NCBI RefSeq assembly: GCF_003335585.1
Contig: NZ_QBFD01000029.1
Location: 26,748 to 90,747 of the forward strand
DNA from: Sulfitobacter sp. DFL-14
GTDB taxonomy: Bacteria; Pseudomonadota; Alphaproteobacteria; Rhodobacterales; Rhodobacteraceae
DNA length: 64,000 nucleotides
Direction: 5' to 3'
Part shown: positions 55,152 to 63,961 of the stretch, in pieces
Position numbering within the stretch: the first letter of the stretch is position 1
How the letters are laid out: each line of letters starts with the position of its first letter
Made by a program: the position numbers and the translations under genes
Notes under the pieces: model-generated
Databases searched by the model: none
Seen by the model: the letters and a program-made list of their open reading frames with translations, nothing else
Told to the model about the DNA's origin: nothing

Positions 55152-55856
55152 ATGAACCGATATGTCCTTCACTACGCCCCCGACAATGCCTCGCTGATCG
55201 CCCGGCTGGCGTTGGACCATATGGGCCGGCCCTTCGAAACCAGGCTGGTGAACCGCGCAACGGGTGAGCAGGCCTCGCCCGCCTATCGCGGGCTGAACCC
55301 CCACGGGCTGATCCCGGTGCTGGAGACACCGCAGGGGCCGATCTTCGAGACCGGCGCGATCCTGCTGTGGCTGGCCGATACCCATGGCGGCATGGCCCCG
55401 GCACCGGATCACCCCGACCGGGCGGCCTTCCTCAAATGGCTGTTCTTCGTGTCGAACACGCTGCACCCGGCCCTGCGCATGACCTTCTATCCCGAAAAAT
55501 ATGCAGGCCCCGATGCGGCGCATCAGGCTGCCCTGCGCCAGACCATGCAGATGGCACTGACATCGCATCTTGCGCAGCTCGACAGGCTTGCGGCCTCCGG
55601 TCCGGCCTGGCTTGACCCGCAGACCCCCGGCATCCTGCATTTCTACCTCGCCTGCTGCCTGCGCTGGTGCGCGCTTTACCCCCTGGCCACCGACCGTTCA
55701 TGGTTCCGGCTTGCGGAAACCGCCCATCTGCACAATCTTTGCCTGAACCTTGAAACCCTGCCCTGCACCCGCGCCGCGCAAGCTGCCGAAGGGCTGGGAC
55801 CAACCCCATTCACCGCGCCAAAACTGGCCACCCCGCCCGAAGGAAGTGCCACCTGA
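55152..55856 (+). CDS. Glutathione S-transferase family protein
   Basis: 234 residues from MNRYVLHYAPDNASLIARLA. Thioredoxin-fold N-terminus with LNPHGLIPVLETPQGPIFET and GAILLWLADTHGG, and a helical C-terminal domain with a double Cys (YLACCLRWCALYP). The class cannot be fixed; substrate unknown. Its stop overlaps the sdaA start (TGATG), so the two are co-translated. Distinct from the GST at 24157. Confidence 0.85.
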   Translation: MNRYVLHYAPDNASLIARLALDHMGRPFETRLVNRATGEQASPAYRGLNPHGLIPVLETPQGPIFETGAILLWLADTHGGMAPAPDHPDRAAFLKWLFFVSNTLHPALRMTFYPEKYAGPDAAHQAALRQTMQMALTSHLAQLDRLAASGPAWLDPQTPGILHFYLACCLRWCALYPLATDRSWFRLAETAHLHNLCLNLETLPCTRAAQAAEGLGPTPFTAPKLATPPEGSAT

Positions 55857-57229
55857 TGTTCCTCTCCGTTTTCGACATGTTCAAGGTGGGCATCGGCCCG
55901 TCCTCCTCCCACACCATGGGCCCGATGGTCGCCGCCGCGCGGTTCCTCGACATGATGCGCGCCTCGCCCTTCCATTTCGCGGGGTTGCGCGCCTCGCTGC
56001 ACGGGTCGCTGGCCTTCACCGGTGTCGGCCATGCCACGGACCGTGCAACGATCCTGGGCCTCGCCGGGTTCACCCCGCGCGATTATGACCACGAACGCGC
56101 CGAGGCGGTGCTGAAACAGATCGCCGAGACCCATATGATCGAGGTCGAGGGGTTGCCGCCCCTGCGTTTCGACCCCAAGGCGGACATGGTTTTCGACTAC
56201 GACACCAAGCTTGCAGGCCATGCCAATGGCATGTTGCTGATGGCCCGCGACGCCCAGGGCGATGTGGTCCTGCGCGAGACCTTCTATTCCGTTGGTGGCG
56301 GTTTTGTCATGACCGAGGCCGAACTGGCCGCAGGCAAGGATACCGACGAGGGCGCGCCCGTGCCCTACCCGTTCAAATCCGCCGCCGAAATGCTGGAGAT
56401 GGCCAAGGCTTCGGGCAAGAGCATTGCGGCAATGAAACGCGCCAACGAAATTTCGCGCGGCGGCGAGGTCAACCTGCGCGAAGGGTCCAGGAAGCTCTGG
56501 CAGGTGATGAACGACTGCATCGACCGGGGGCTGACCACCGACGGCATCCTGCCCGGCGGCCTGAGCGTCAAACGCCGTGCCAAGGGCATCTACGATGCGC
56601 TGCTGGCCGAGCGCGGCCAGAACCAGCGCGCGCCCCATACGATCAACGACTGGATGAGCGTCTATGCCATGGCGGTGAACGAGGAAAACGCGGCCGGCGG
56701 TCAGGTGGTCACCGCCCCCACCAATGGCGCGGCCGGCGTGATGCCCGCCACGCTGCGCTATTACCTCGACCATGTGCCTGGCGCGTCGGAAAGCCATATC
56801 GAGGATTTCCTGCTGACCGCAGCCGCCATCGGCGGGCTGGTCAAGTTCAACGCCTCCATCTCGGGGGCCGAAGCGGGCTGTCAGGCCGAAGTGGGCTCTG
56901 CCGCCGCCATGTCCGCCGCGGGGCTTTGTGCCGTCATGGGCGGCACGCCGGAACAGATTGAAAATGCGGCCGAAATCGCGCTGGAGCATCACCTTGGCAT
57001 GACCTGCGACCCGGTGCGCGGGCTGGTGCAGGTGCCCTGCATCGAACGCAACGGCCTGGGCGCGATCAAGGCGGTTTCGGCGGCCTCACTTGCCCTGCGC
57101 GGCGACGGCACCCATCTGGTGCCGCTGGACGCCTGTATCGAGACGATGCGCCAGACCGGGGCGGATATGTCGGAGAAATACAAGGAAACCTCGCTGGGCG
57201 GTCTGGCGGTGAATGTGCCGAACTGCTGA
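55856..57229 (+). CDS. sdaA: L-serine ammonia-lyase
   Basis: Deaminates L-serine to pyruvate with a [4Fe-4S] cluster. 457 residues of the single-chain type. The N-terminal beta domain has SVFDMFKVGIGPSSSHTMG, the alpha domain GGQVVTAPTNGAAGVMPATL and AEAGCQAEVGSAAAMSAAG. Cluster Cys candidates are in GLCAVMGG, GMTCDPVRGLVQVPC and near the end. Coupled to the GST gene by TGATG. Confidence 0.95.
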   Translation: MFLSVFDMFKVGIGPSSSHTMGPMVAAARFLDMMRASPFHFAGLRASLHGSLAFTGVGHATDRATILGLAGFTPRDYDHERAEAVLKQIAETHMIEVEGLPPLRFDPKADMVFDYDTKLAGHANGMLLMARDAQGDVVLRETFYSVGGGFVMTEAELAAGKDTDEGAPVPYPFKSAAEMLEMAKASGKSIAAMKRANEISRGGEVNLREGSRKLWQVMNDCIDRGLTTDGILPGGLSVKRRAKGIYDALLAERGQNQRAPHTINDWMSVYAMAVNEENAAGGQVVTAPTNGAAGVMPATLRYYLDHVPGASESHIEDFLLTAAAIGGLVKFNASISGAEAGCQAEVGSAAAMSAAGLCAVMGGTPEQIENAAEIALEHHLGMTCDPVRGLVQVPCIERNGLGAIKAVSAASLALRGDGTHLVPLDACIETMRQTGADMSEKYKETSLGGLAVNVPNC

Positions 57230-57378
57230 ACTGCGGCACGCCGCGCGTTGACAGGATGTGGCAGGTTTTCCCGTCGGATCCATGTGCCGCATGATGCAGG
57301 TTTGGCCCGAAGCTTCGCCGGGATCCATGCCAAAGTCAGCCCTGCGGACTTTTCTGCCGTTGATCAGGGCCAGCCATG

Positions 57379-57420
57379 CCCGGAACAAGCCGAAGGCGCC
57401 GGGCCATCGCCTGCCCGCCG
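57379..57420 (+). repeat. REP-like repeat, site C
   Basis: A 34-base stretch beginning AAGCCGAAGGCGCCGGGCCA is identical to the one at site E (61019-61052), and its first 19 bases from CCCGGAAC match site B. It is in the 789-base gap 57230-58018, which also holds site D and a hairpin near the sdaA stop (CTGCGGCAC...GTGCCGCA). No gene is supported in the gap. Confidence 0.6.
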
Positions 57421-57560
57421 GTCATGCCTAAGGCATGCCGACGATCAGCGGCGCACCTTTGGTGCGGCGGGTAGGCGATATAGTTAGGCTGGGCGTGCCC
57501 CCGATGGGATTCATCATGGCTGAGACATAAAGTGGCATGAACATAGGTCAGTATCGCCCA

Positions 57561-57594
57561 CCCCGGGCAGGCGACGGCCCGGCTTGTGCTTTGG
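57561..57594 (-). repeat. REP-like repeat, site D (inverted)
   Basis: The reverse complement reads CCAAAGCACAAGCCGGGCCG then TCGCCTGCCCGGGG, matching sites A and E in the opposite orientation to site C. Sites C and D lie about 150 bases apart and could pair with each other. Confidence 0.5.
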
Positions 57595-58018
57595 GTCTGA
57601 AGTTCCGGGAGAGGCTCACGCCTACTTTCCATATAGGGCGCGTGAAAGACCGATAAGCTGACAACACAGCCTTGCCCTTGGCGCGGTGCCTGCCCCCCAA
57701 GCGCCTCGCATCACATTGGGCTCCTTCCGGATCTTCTGCGGAGGGCGCGGCGGACGACGAAACGCTGCGGCAGGACGGCTCGTCGCCGGTCAGGACCCAT
57801 AATGCCGCCGATTGTGAGCAAAAACCTGCCAGCCTGCGCAGGGCACGCAGGACCACCACATCACCCACTTGATTTGCCATGGGATTTCCGATATGCGGGC
57901 GGGGCAAACGTTATTCTTTTTCGACCCACTGTCTCCTTACGGCGTTCAGTCCCGATCCAGATCGACCACGCCAAGCTGTCGCATACCGCGGACAGACCCA
58001 AAAACGGAGACTACGGAT

Positions 58019-58225
58019 ATGGCCACTGGCACCGTAAAATGGTTCAACACAACAAAAGGCTTCGGCTTTATCGCACCCGATGGCGGCAGCAAGGACGTTT
58101 TCGTCCATATTTCTGCTGTTGAGCGCGCAGGCCTGACCGGCCTGGCAGACGACCAGAAAGTGACATTCGACATCGAAGCGGGCCGTGACGGTCGCGAATC
58201 GGCGACGAACATCGCACTGGCATAA
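58019..58225 (+). CDS. Cold-shock domain protein
   Basis: 68 residues, [20 protein letters not shown], with RNP1 KGFGFI and RNP2 [12 protein letters not shown]. It binds single-stranded RNA and DNA as an RNA chaperone. GGAG precedes the ATG. The long upstream gap could include a structured leader, as is common for csp genes, but I see no defined element. It ends with a good terminator. Confidence 0.95.
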   Translation: MATGTVKWFNTTKGFGFIAPDGGSKDVFVHISAVERAGLTGLADDQKVTFDIEAGRDGRESATNIALA

Positions 58226-58246
58226 GCCACCCTGCGACGAGATTTG

Positions 58247-58277
58247 AAACGCGGTCCCTGGAAAGGGGCCGCGTTTT
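58247..58277 (+). terminator. Intrinsic terminator after the cold-shock gene
   Basis: AAACGCGGTCCC pairs with GGGGCCGCGTTT (one G-T wobble) across a 6-base loop and is followed by a further T. It is 21 bases after the stop and can also serve the convergent dehydrogenase gene. Confidence 0.8.
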
Positions 58278-58292
58278 GCGTTTCAGGGCAGG

Positions 58293-59237
58293 TTACCGGC
58301 GCAGCGGCACCTCATATCCGCGCGCTTCGGGTTCATCGTCGGTCAGCTCGGTCGGAAAGCCCGCTGCAGTGATGCTGAGGCCCGTCGCCTCCTCCAGCCG
58401 TTCGATCATCCGGTCCGACTGGGCGTTGACGCCATAGCGGCGCTGCCCGTCGCTCAGCATCTTGATCATCAGCGGCGACAGTTCCAGCGGCACCCCGTTG
58501 TCATCGGCCAGTTTCTGGAACAGGCCCACGTCCTTTTGCACAAGATCCAGGGTAAAGTTCACATCCCGCGATCCCGACAGGATCAGCTGGCTTTCGGTCT
58601 CATGCACGAATGAATTGCCCGAGGATGCCGCAATCGCCTCATAGGTGACGCCAAGGTCCATGCCCGCCGCCTTCATCACCGTCAGCGCCTCGCAGAGCGA
58701 CAAAAGGTTGATGGTGGCCAGATAATTGGTCATGACCTTCAGCGTGCTGGACACCCCCACGTCGCCCACATGCAGGATGCGGCGGCCCATATGGGTCAGG
58801 ATCGGCAGGACCTTTTCAAAGGTGGCACGCGTGCAGCCCGCATAGATGCTGATGTTGCCGGTATCCGCCCGGTGGCACCCGCCCGAGACCGGACAATCCA
58901 CCGCCTCTCCCCCCTTTGCGATCACCGCGTCGGCATGGGCCTTGATCTGATCGGCATCGGTGGTCGACATCTCCATCCAGATCTTGCCGGGGCCGACATG
59001 GGGCAACATCTGCGCCAGCACGGCGGCGCAGGCGGCGGGGCTGGGCAGGCAGGTGATCACCACATCGCAAGATTGCATCAGCGCGCCGGGATCGGCGGCG
59101 GCTTTCGCGCCCCTGGCCACCTTCGCGGCGACAAGCTCCGCGTTCAGGTCATGCACATGCAGGTCGATCCCGTTGCGCAGCAGCGATCCCGCCAGCTTGC
59201 CACCGACGTTTCCCAATCCGACAAATCCGACTTTCAT
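58293..59237 (-). CDS. Beta-hydroxyacid dehydrogenase (3-hydroxyisobutyrate dehydrogenase family)
   Basis: 314 residues. The Rossmann start MKVGFVGLGNVGGKLAGSLL, the substrate motif DCPVSGGCHRADTGNISIY and the catalytic Lys in STLKVMTNYLATINLL identify the family. It oxidises a beta-hydroxy acid with NAD(P); the substrate (3-hydroxyisobutyrate, tartronate semialdehyde or other) cannot be chosen from sequence. Single gene. Confidence 0.88.
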   Translation of the reverse strand: MKVGFVGLGNVGGKLAGSLLRNGIDLHVHDLNAELVAAKVARGAKAAADPGALMQSCDVVITCLPSPAACAAVLAQMLPHVGPGKIWMEMSTTDADQIKAHADAVIAKGGEAVDCPVSGGCHRADTGNISIYAGCTRATFEKVLPILTHMGRRILHVGDVGVSSTLKVMTNYLATINLLSLCEALTVMKAAGMDLGVTYEAIAASSGNSFVHETESQLILSGSRDVNFTLDLVQKDVGLFQKLADDNGVPLELSPLMIKMLSDGQRRYGVNAQSDRMIERLEEATGLSITAAGFPTELTDDEPEARGYEVPLRR

Positions 59238-59491
59238 CCATCTCTCCTGTCCGGGCCTCCCCCATCAACCCGGCTGACCTGCGACCTGTCGCGCCTGATT
59301 GCGACGGTCCGGCAACACCGGCCTTGCCCGGAGGCTAATTGCGTAGCCGCCCAGAAAGCTGAAGTCGGAGCGGTTGCCGCAACGATTCCCCGCAATCTCG
59401 CATTTTTGCACAGACCCCGTGCCTGCAATTCTCTTTTCAGCTGCACGCGGCGCACCTATCTGTCTTGCAGCTTCAGACAAGGAGAATTGTC

Positions 59492-60403
59492 ATGTCCCTC
59501 AGACCCACACTTGAGACACGTCGCGCAATCCCCACGCTTGAAGGTGCGGGCGTCAAACTGCACCGCGCCTTTGGCTTTCAGGACCCGTCGGAACTGGACC
59601 CCTTCCTGCTGTTCGACGATTTCCGCAACGAACGGCCCGAGGATTTTGAAAAGGGATTTCCCTGGCACCCCCACCGGGGGATCGAAACGATCACCTATGT
59701 GCTGGAAGGCACGGTCGAACATGGCGATTCCCTGGGCAACACCGGCACGCTGGGCGCCGGTGACGTGCAATGGATGACCGCCGGTTCCGGCATCCTGCAT
59801 CAGGAAATGCCCGCCGGAAACGCGCGCGGTCAGATGCATGGCTTCCAGCTTTGGGGCAACCTGCCCGCCGCGCAGAAGATGACCGCGCCGCGATACCAGG
59901 ACGTGACCTCGGCCGATATTCCGGTGGTGACGGATGACGACGGCACGCAGGTCAAGGTGATCACCGGCAACTTCTGGGGCAAGACCGGCCCGGTGGACGG
60001 GATCGCGGCAGACCCGCAGTACCTCGACATCACCGTGCCTGCGGGCGTGAAGAAAACCTTCCGGATCGACACCTACCGCCGGGCATTCGCCTATGTGTTC
60101 CAGGGTGCCGGCGCCTTTGCCGATGCCTCTGCCCCCTCCGGCGTGCTGCTGGAAAAGGAAGTGGCCGGCGAAGAGGTGAACATCCGCGATCTCAGCGGCG
60201 ACCGCACCCTGATCCGCTTTGGCACCGGGGACGAGGTGACCGTTCAGGCGGGCGAGGAAGGGCTGCGCTTCCTGCTGATCTCGGGCGCGCCGATCGAGGA
60301 ACCCGTGGCCTGGCACGGGCCCATCGTGATGAACACCCGGGCCGAGCTGGAACAGGCCTTTGCCGACCTGCGCAACGGCAAGTTCATCAAACCGGCACAT
60401 TGA
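59492..60403 (+). CDS. Pirin-family protein
   Basis: 303 residues from MSLRPTLETRRAIPTLEGAG, preceded by AAGGAG. The cupin metal ligands are in PWHPHRGIETITYVLEG and in GSGILHQEMPAG, followed by the second cupin half (GFQLWGNLPAAQKM onward). Pirins are iron-binding and some oxidise quercetin; the physiological role here is unknown. The 3' end shows a short tandem duplication (CATTGAAACAGG twice) before a GGTGGGC/GCCCACC hairpin at 60424-60442. Confidence 0.92.
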   Translation: MSLRPTLETRRAIPTLEGAGVKLHRAFGFQDPSELDPFLLFDDFRNERPEDFEKGFPWHPHRGIETITYVLEGTVEHGDSLGNTGTLGAGDVQWMTAGSGILHQEMPAGNARGQMHGFQLWGNLPAAQKMTAPRYQDVTSADIPVVTDDDGTQVKVITGNFWGKTGPVDGIAADPQYLDITVPAGVKKTFRIDTYRRAFAYVFQGAGAFADASAPSGVLLEKEVAGEEVNIRDLSGDRTLIRFGTGDEVTVQAGEEGLRFLLISGAPIEEPVAWHGPIVMNTRAELEQAFADLRNGKFIKPAH

Positions 60404-60488
60404 AACAGGCGCATTGAAACAGGGGTGGGCCATGCGCCCACCTCACTTTCTCAGGACAATGGCGTATGATCCGGTTGCAGGGTGCCGG

Positions 60489-60746
60489 TCAGAAATAGCC
60501 GTTTCGCTGCAGGCGCCACAGAATCACAGCACCTGCCCCGATCACCACGACAAAGCCCTTGACCCCAAGAACGACCCGCGCGCCGTACATCAAAAGCACA
60601 AAGCCGAACATGATGCCCGCGACCAGCAGCGCCGTGCCGTTGCCATGACCCGCCAGCCGGATCACAAGGAATGTGCCCACAGTCATCAGCGTGGCCACCA
60701 TGGGCATGATCTTTTTCAACCATGCAAGATGTTCGTCCTCGGTCAT
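60489..60746 (-). CDS. 85-residue membrane protein
   Basis: Starts MTEDEHLAWLKKIMPMVATL and has three hydrophobic segments: MVATLMTVGTFLVIRLAG, ALLVAGIMFGFVLLMYGARV and GVKGFVVVIGAGAVILWRL. No known family. A 16-base direct repeat covers its ribosome-binding region. Convergent with the pirin gene. The composition and positive-inside pattern support a real protein. Confidence 0.6.
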   Translation of the reverse strand: MTEDEHLAWLKKIMPMVATLMTVGTFLVIRLAGHGNGTALLVAGIMFGFVLLMYGARVVLGVKGFVVVIGAGAVILWRLQRNGYF

Positions 60747-60750
60747 GCTG

Positions 60751-60785
60751 CCATCCTAGCACATTCCGGCCATCCTAGCACATTC
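60751..60785 (-). repeat. 16-base tandem direct repeat over the ribosome-binding site
   Basis: CCATCCTAGCACATTC at 60751-60766 and 60770-60785, 19-base period. On the minus strand each copy carries AGGATGG; the nearer copy sits just before the ATG at 60746 of the membrane-protein gene. Confidence 0.7.
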
Positions 60786-60872
60786 GGGAATGTCCCGGAA
60801 CAACCGGCAGCTGTATTTCTCAGGTGCCTGATCGGACCATTTGTGCTGGCGATCACGCAAACCGACACCTTT

Positions 60873-60890
60873 AGGTTAAAGGCGGGACGC
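60873..60890 (+). repeat. 18-base dispersed repeat, copy 2
   Basis: AGGTTAAAGGCGGGACGC, identical to 20471-20488. Intergenic, without the inverted partner seen at the first site. Confidence 0.5.
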
Positions 60891-61002
60891 TGTAATCATG
60901 GCTGGTCGGCCAGACCGACGCCCTCAGAATGCCGAAAGCGGGTACTCTGACTTGGCAGGTTGGGTGTCTGCTATGCGGGACGAAGTAATCGCCCACCTTT
61001 AC

Positions 61003-61082
61003 CACCAAAGCCCGGAATCAAGCCGAAGGCGCCGGGCCATCGCCTGCCCGCCGCTCGGGCGGGCGATGACCCGGCTTGCGCT
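61003..61082 (+). repeat. REP-like hairpin repeat, site E (most complete)
   Basis: It begins CCAAAGCCCGGAATCAAGCC. The arm GGGCCATCGCCTGCCCGCC pairs with GGCGGGCGATGACCCGGC around a short loop, giving a stem of about 18 pairs. It shares 34 bases with site C and its first 18 bases with the window's last bases. The 779-base gap 60747-61525 holds this, copy 2 of the 18-base repeat, and no gene that I can support. Confidence 0.65.
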
Positions 61083-61525
61083 CTGTGTCGGCGGTGGAGG
61101 ATGGGCTCCTTCCTGACCTTCGCCGCACGGTTCGGTTGCACGAAGCTGTCAGTTGTTGCCGGACATCCCTGACTATTTTCGGTGCACATGGATGATCAAT
61201 CTGGTGTCGCCTGCACCCTTCGAGACAGGAATTGCAAAGCGCCACGCCTGTTGCGCCCCCCGGCGCACGCCTGGGTCAGCATGCCTTAACCCCGCTGGCC
61301 TAAAACCCTGCCCTGTCATGACACAACCGCAGGGCTTTCAACCCAGCGGTATCGACCCGGAGAAGAGGCCCGGCACATCCGGGCCATATCTGAACGGTTC
61401 AGGAATGCGGGGTAAAATCCCGTCTCATACCTCCGATCTGGCGGCGCCGCCTTTTTACCGACGCTTCGTGATCATCAGATATCAACAGCCGAACATCACC
61501 GCCGGGGATGCCCCGCGCGGGTGCT

Positions 61526-62110
61526 TCAGGCTGCGCTGACCGCCTTGCGCACCATGTCCCAGTATTGCGCGACAACCTCGTCCAGGGACAGCCGCCCGCT
61601 CTCGCGGAACCATGTGTTCACCCCGGTCAGCATCGCGATGATCGCCAGGGTCACGATCTTGGTGTCCTTGACCGCGAAATCGCCGCTGTCCACACCCGCA
61701 CGCAGGACGTTTTCCAGCCGGTTCTCGTACATCCGGCGCAGGCGCTCGACCTCGGCGAAATTCTCCTCATCGAGGTTGCGCAGTTCCATATAGGCGATGA
61801 AGACCTCATCGGGCCGGTCGGCGTGAAACCTGATGTGGAAGGCGACAAAATCCTCAAGCTGCGCCAGGGCATCGCCCCTTGGCACCGGCAGGGCACAAAG
61901 CAGCGCCTCAAGGTGGTCGCGCATCAGTTCGAACAGCAGGGTCTGCTTGTCGGGGGTATAGTTGTATAGCGCCCCGGCCTGCACCCCGACCTCTGCCGCG
62001 ATGGCGCGCATCGACACTGCCGCATAGCCGCCGCGCGCGAACAGCTTCAGCGCCGCCGCACGGACCCGGGGCCCCGTGATATCGGAATGTGAACCTGTTG
62101 TACGCGCCAT
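61526..62110 (-). CDS. TetR/AcrR-family transcriptional regulator
   Basis: 194 residues. N-terminal HTH: RVRAAALKLFARGGYAAVSM then RAIAAEVGVQAGALYNYTPD, a classical TetR recognition helix with the KQTLLFEL follow-on. The ligand domain is all-helical (ELRNLDEENFAEVERLRRMY). Ligand and targets unknown. It diverges from the small lipoprotein gene by 77 bases, which is the likely site of an operator, although I see no clear palindrome. Confidence 0.9.
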   Translation of the reverse strand: MARTTGSHSDITGPRVRAAALKLFARGGYAAVSMRAIAAEVGVQAGALYNYTPDKQTLLFELMRDHLEALLCALPVPRGDALAQLEDFVAFHIRFHADRPDEVFIAYMELRNLDEENFAEVERLRRMYENRLENVLRAGVDSGDFAVKDTKIVTLAIIAMLTGVNTWFRESGRLSLDEVVAQYWDMVRKAVSAA

Positions 62111-62187
62111 GACCCCTGATTACTGAAACTGCATCCGAAAGCAAAGCCCGCTTGCGCTGTCAGACAGGCTGGTGCAAGAAAGTTGTC

Positions 62188-62478
62188 ATGAGCATACGCC
62201 CCCCGATTGCCCTGCTGGCCGCCTGCTGCCTTGCCGCCTGCACCCAGTTTCCCGAGCTGGACCGGACGATTTCGCCCGACCTGGCCGCCGCCGGCTACCC
62301 CGCCCTTGTGCCGCTTGAACCGGTGCTGGCGCAGGCCACTGCGGGCAGGGTCGATGCGCAGGCCACCCAGGCCCAGCTTGAGGCACGGGTGGCACGGCTG
62401 AGGTCACGCGCGGCACGGATGCGCGGCGCCATCCTGTCGGGCCGGGAACGGCAGCGTCTGGCAGAAGGTCTGCAATAG
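62188..62478 (+). CDS. Small lipoprotein
   Basis: 96 residues. MSIRPPIALLAACCLAACTQ is a lipoprotein signal with lipobox LAAC; the mature protein starts CTQFPELDRTISPDLAAAGY and ends in an Ala/Arg-rich helix (QLEARVARLRSRAARMRGAI). I recall similar short lipoproteins in related bacteria without function. Upstream of hom by 93 bases, same strand. Confidence 0.75.
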   Translation: MSIRPPIALLAACCLAACTQFPELDRTISPDLAAAGYPALVPLEPVLAQATAGRVDAQATQAQLEARVARLRSRAARMRGAILSGRERQRLAEGLQ

Positions 62479-62571
62479 CGCGGGCTCCGCGGTCCTGCGT
62501 TGCACGCCGCCTGTGAAACCGCTACATCGCGGCAGAACCAGAACCCTGACCACACCCAAAGGATATCGCCC

Positions 62572-63858
62572 ATGTCTGATCCCCTTCGCCTTGGTATTGC
62601 CGGACTGGGCACAGTGGGGGTCGGCGTGGTGCGCATCATCCGCCAGCAGGCCGCCCTGCTGGAGGCGCGCACGGGCCGCAAGATCACCATTTCCGCCGTC
62701 TCTGCCCGCACCAGGGGGCGGGACCGGGGTGTCAACCTGGACAGCTACGCCTGGGAGGACGACCCCATCGCACTGGCCGGACGCGACGACGTCGATGTCT
62801 TTGTCGAACTCATGGGTGGCGAAGACGGCCCTGCCAAGAACGCCAGTGAAGCCGCGCTGAAAGCGGGCAAGCAGGTCGTCACTGCCAACAAGGCGATGCT
62901 GGCGATCCACGGTCAGGCGCTGGCCGAACTGGCAGAGGCGCAAGGCGTCAACCTGCGTTTCGAGGCGGCTGTCGCGGGCGGCATTCCCGTGGTCAAGACG
63001 CTGATGGAGGGCCTTGCCGGCAATGCCATCACCCGGGTGATGGGCGTGATGAACGGCTCGTGCAACTACATCCTGACCCGGATGGAGAATTCGGGCAAAA
63101 CCTATCAGGAGATCTTTGCCGAAGCCGATGGCCTGGGCTATCTGGAGGCCGATCCGCAGCTGGATGTGGGCGGCATCGATGCCGCGCACAAGCTGGCGAT
63201 CCTGTCCTCCATCGCCTTTGGCGCGCAGGTGGATTTCGCGGGCATTCATCTGGAAGGGATCGAGCGGGTCAGCATCGAGGACATCCACGCCGCCGCCGAC
63301 ATGGGCTACAAGATCAAGCTGCTGGGCGTGGCGCAAAAGACCGGGCGCGGCTTGGAACAGCGGATGCAGCCCTGCCTTGTGCCCGACACATCGCCGCTGG
63401 GGCAGCTGGATGGCGGGACCAACATGGTGGTGCTGGATGGTGATGCGGTGGGCCAGATCGTGCTGCGCGGCGCAGGTGCGGGCGAAGGCCCCACCGCCAG
63501 CGCGGTGATGGCCGACATCTGCGACATCGCGCGCGGCACGCTGATGCCCGTCTTTGGCCAGCCCGCCGCCAGTCTGCAACAGGCGAAATCCGCCATGTCC
63601 AAGACCCCTGCCCCCTATTACCTGCGCATGACGCTGGTGGACAAACCCGGCGCCCTGGCCAAGATCGCCACGGTCCTGGGCGAAGCGGGTGTCAGCATCA
63701 ACAGGATGCGGCAATACGAACATGACACCGGCACGGCCCCGGTGCTGATCGTGACCCACAAGACCATCCCCGCCGATCTGGACCGCGCGATTGCCGCCAT
63801 GGATGACACCGGCGTGATGGCCGGCGCCCCCATCGCCCTGCGCATCGAAGAGGTCTGA
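62572..63858 (+). CDS. hom: Homoserine dehydrogenase
   Basis: Reduces aspartate semialdehyde to homoserine, the branch to threonine and methionine; it supplies the metZ pathway. 428 residues from MSDPLRLGIAGLGTVGVGVV. Nucleotide site GLGTVGVGVVR; catalytic segments VVTANKAMLAIHG, AVAGGIPVVKTL, MNGSCNYILTRM and EADPQLDVGGIDAAHKLAIL. The C-terminal ACT domain (YYLRMTLVDKPGALAKIATV) from residue 350 allows feedback control. I prefer this ATG over an upstream one 24 codons earlier. Confidence 0.97.
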   Translation: MSDPLRLGIAGLGTVGVGVVRIIRQQAALLEARTGRKITISAVSARTRGRDRGVNLDSYAWEDDPIALAGRDDVDVFVELMGGEDGPAKNASEAALKAGKQVVTANKAMLAIHGQALAELAEAQGVNLRFEAAVAGGIPVVKTLMEGLAGNAITRVMGVMNGSCNYILTRMENSGKTYQEIFAEADGLGYLEADPQLDVGGIDAAHKLAILSSIAFGAQVDFAGIHLEGIERVSIEDIHAAADMGYKIKLLGVAQKTGRGLEQRMQPCLVPDTSPLGQLDGGTNMVVLDGDAVGQIVLRGAGAGEGPTASAVMADICDIARGTLMPVFGQPAASLQQAKSAMSKTPAPYYLRMTLVDKPGALAKIATVLGEAGVSINRMRQYEHDTGTAPVLIVTHKTIPADLDRAIAAMDDTGVMAGAPIALRIEEV

Positions 63859-63961
63859 GGCACGGGACCCGGGGCAATCGGCTCCGCTCTTTGGTTCCGG
63901 CCCGGTTCGGACATTTGGCGCGGTGTGGGTGAAGGTCAGGTGAGCGGGACGAAGCGGACGT

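Noticed and set aside
57869..58018. Longer N-terminus for the cold-shock protein
   Set aside because: The 68-residue product from the ATG at 58019 has GGAG upstream and is the exact family length.
61153..61539. 128-codon plus-strand frame before the TetR gene
   Set aside because: No start signal, odd composition, and its end overlaps the TetR coding region.
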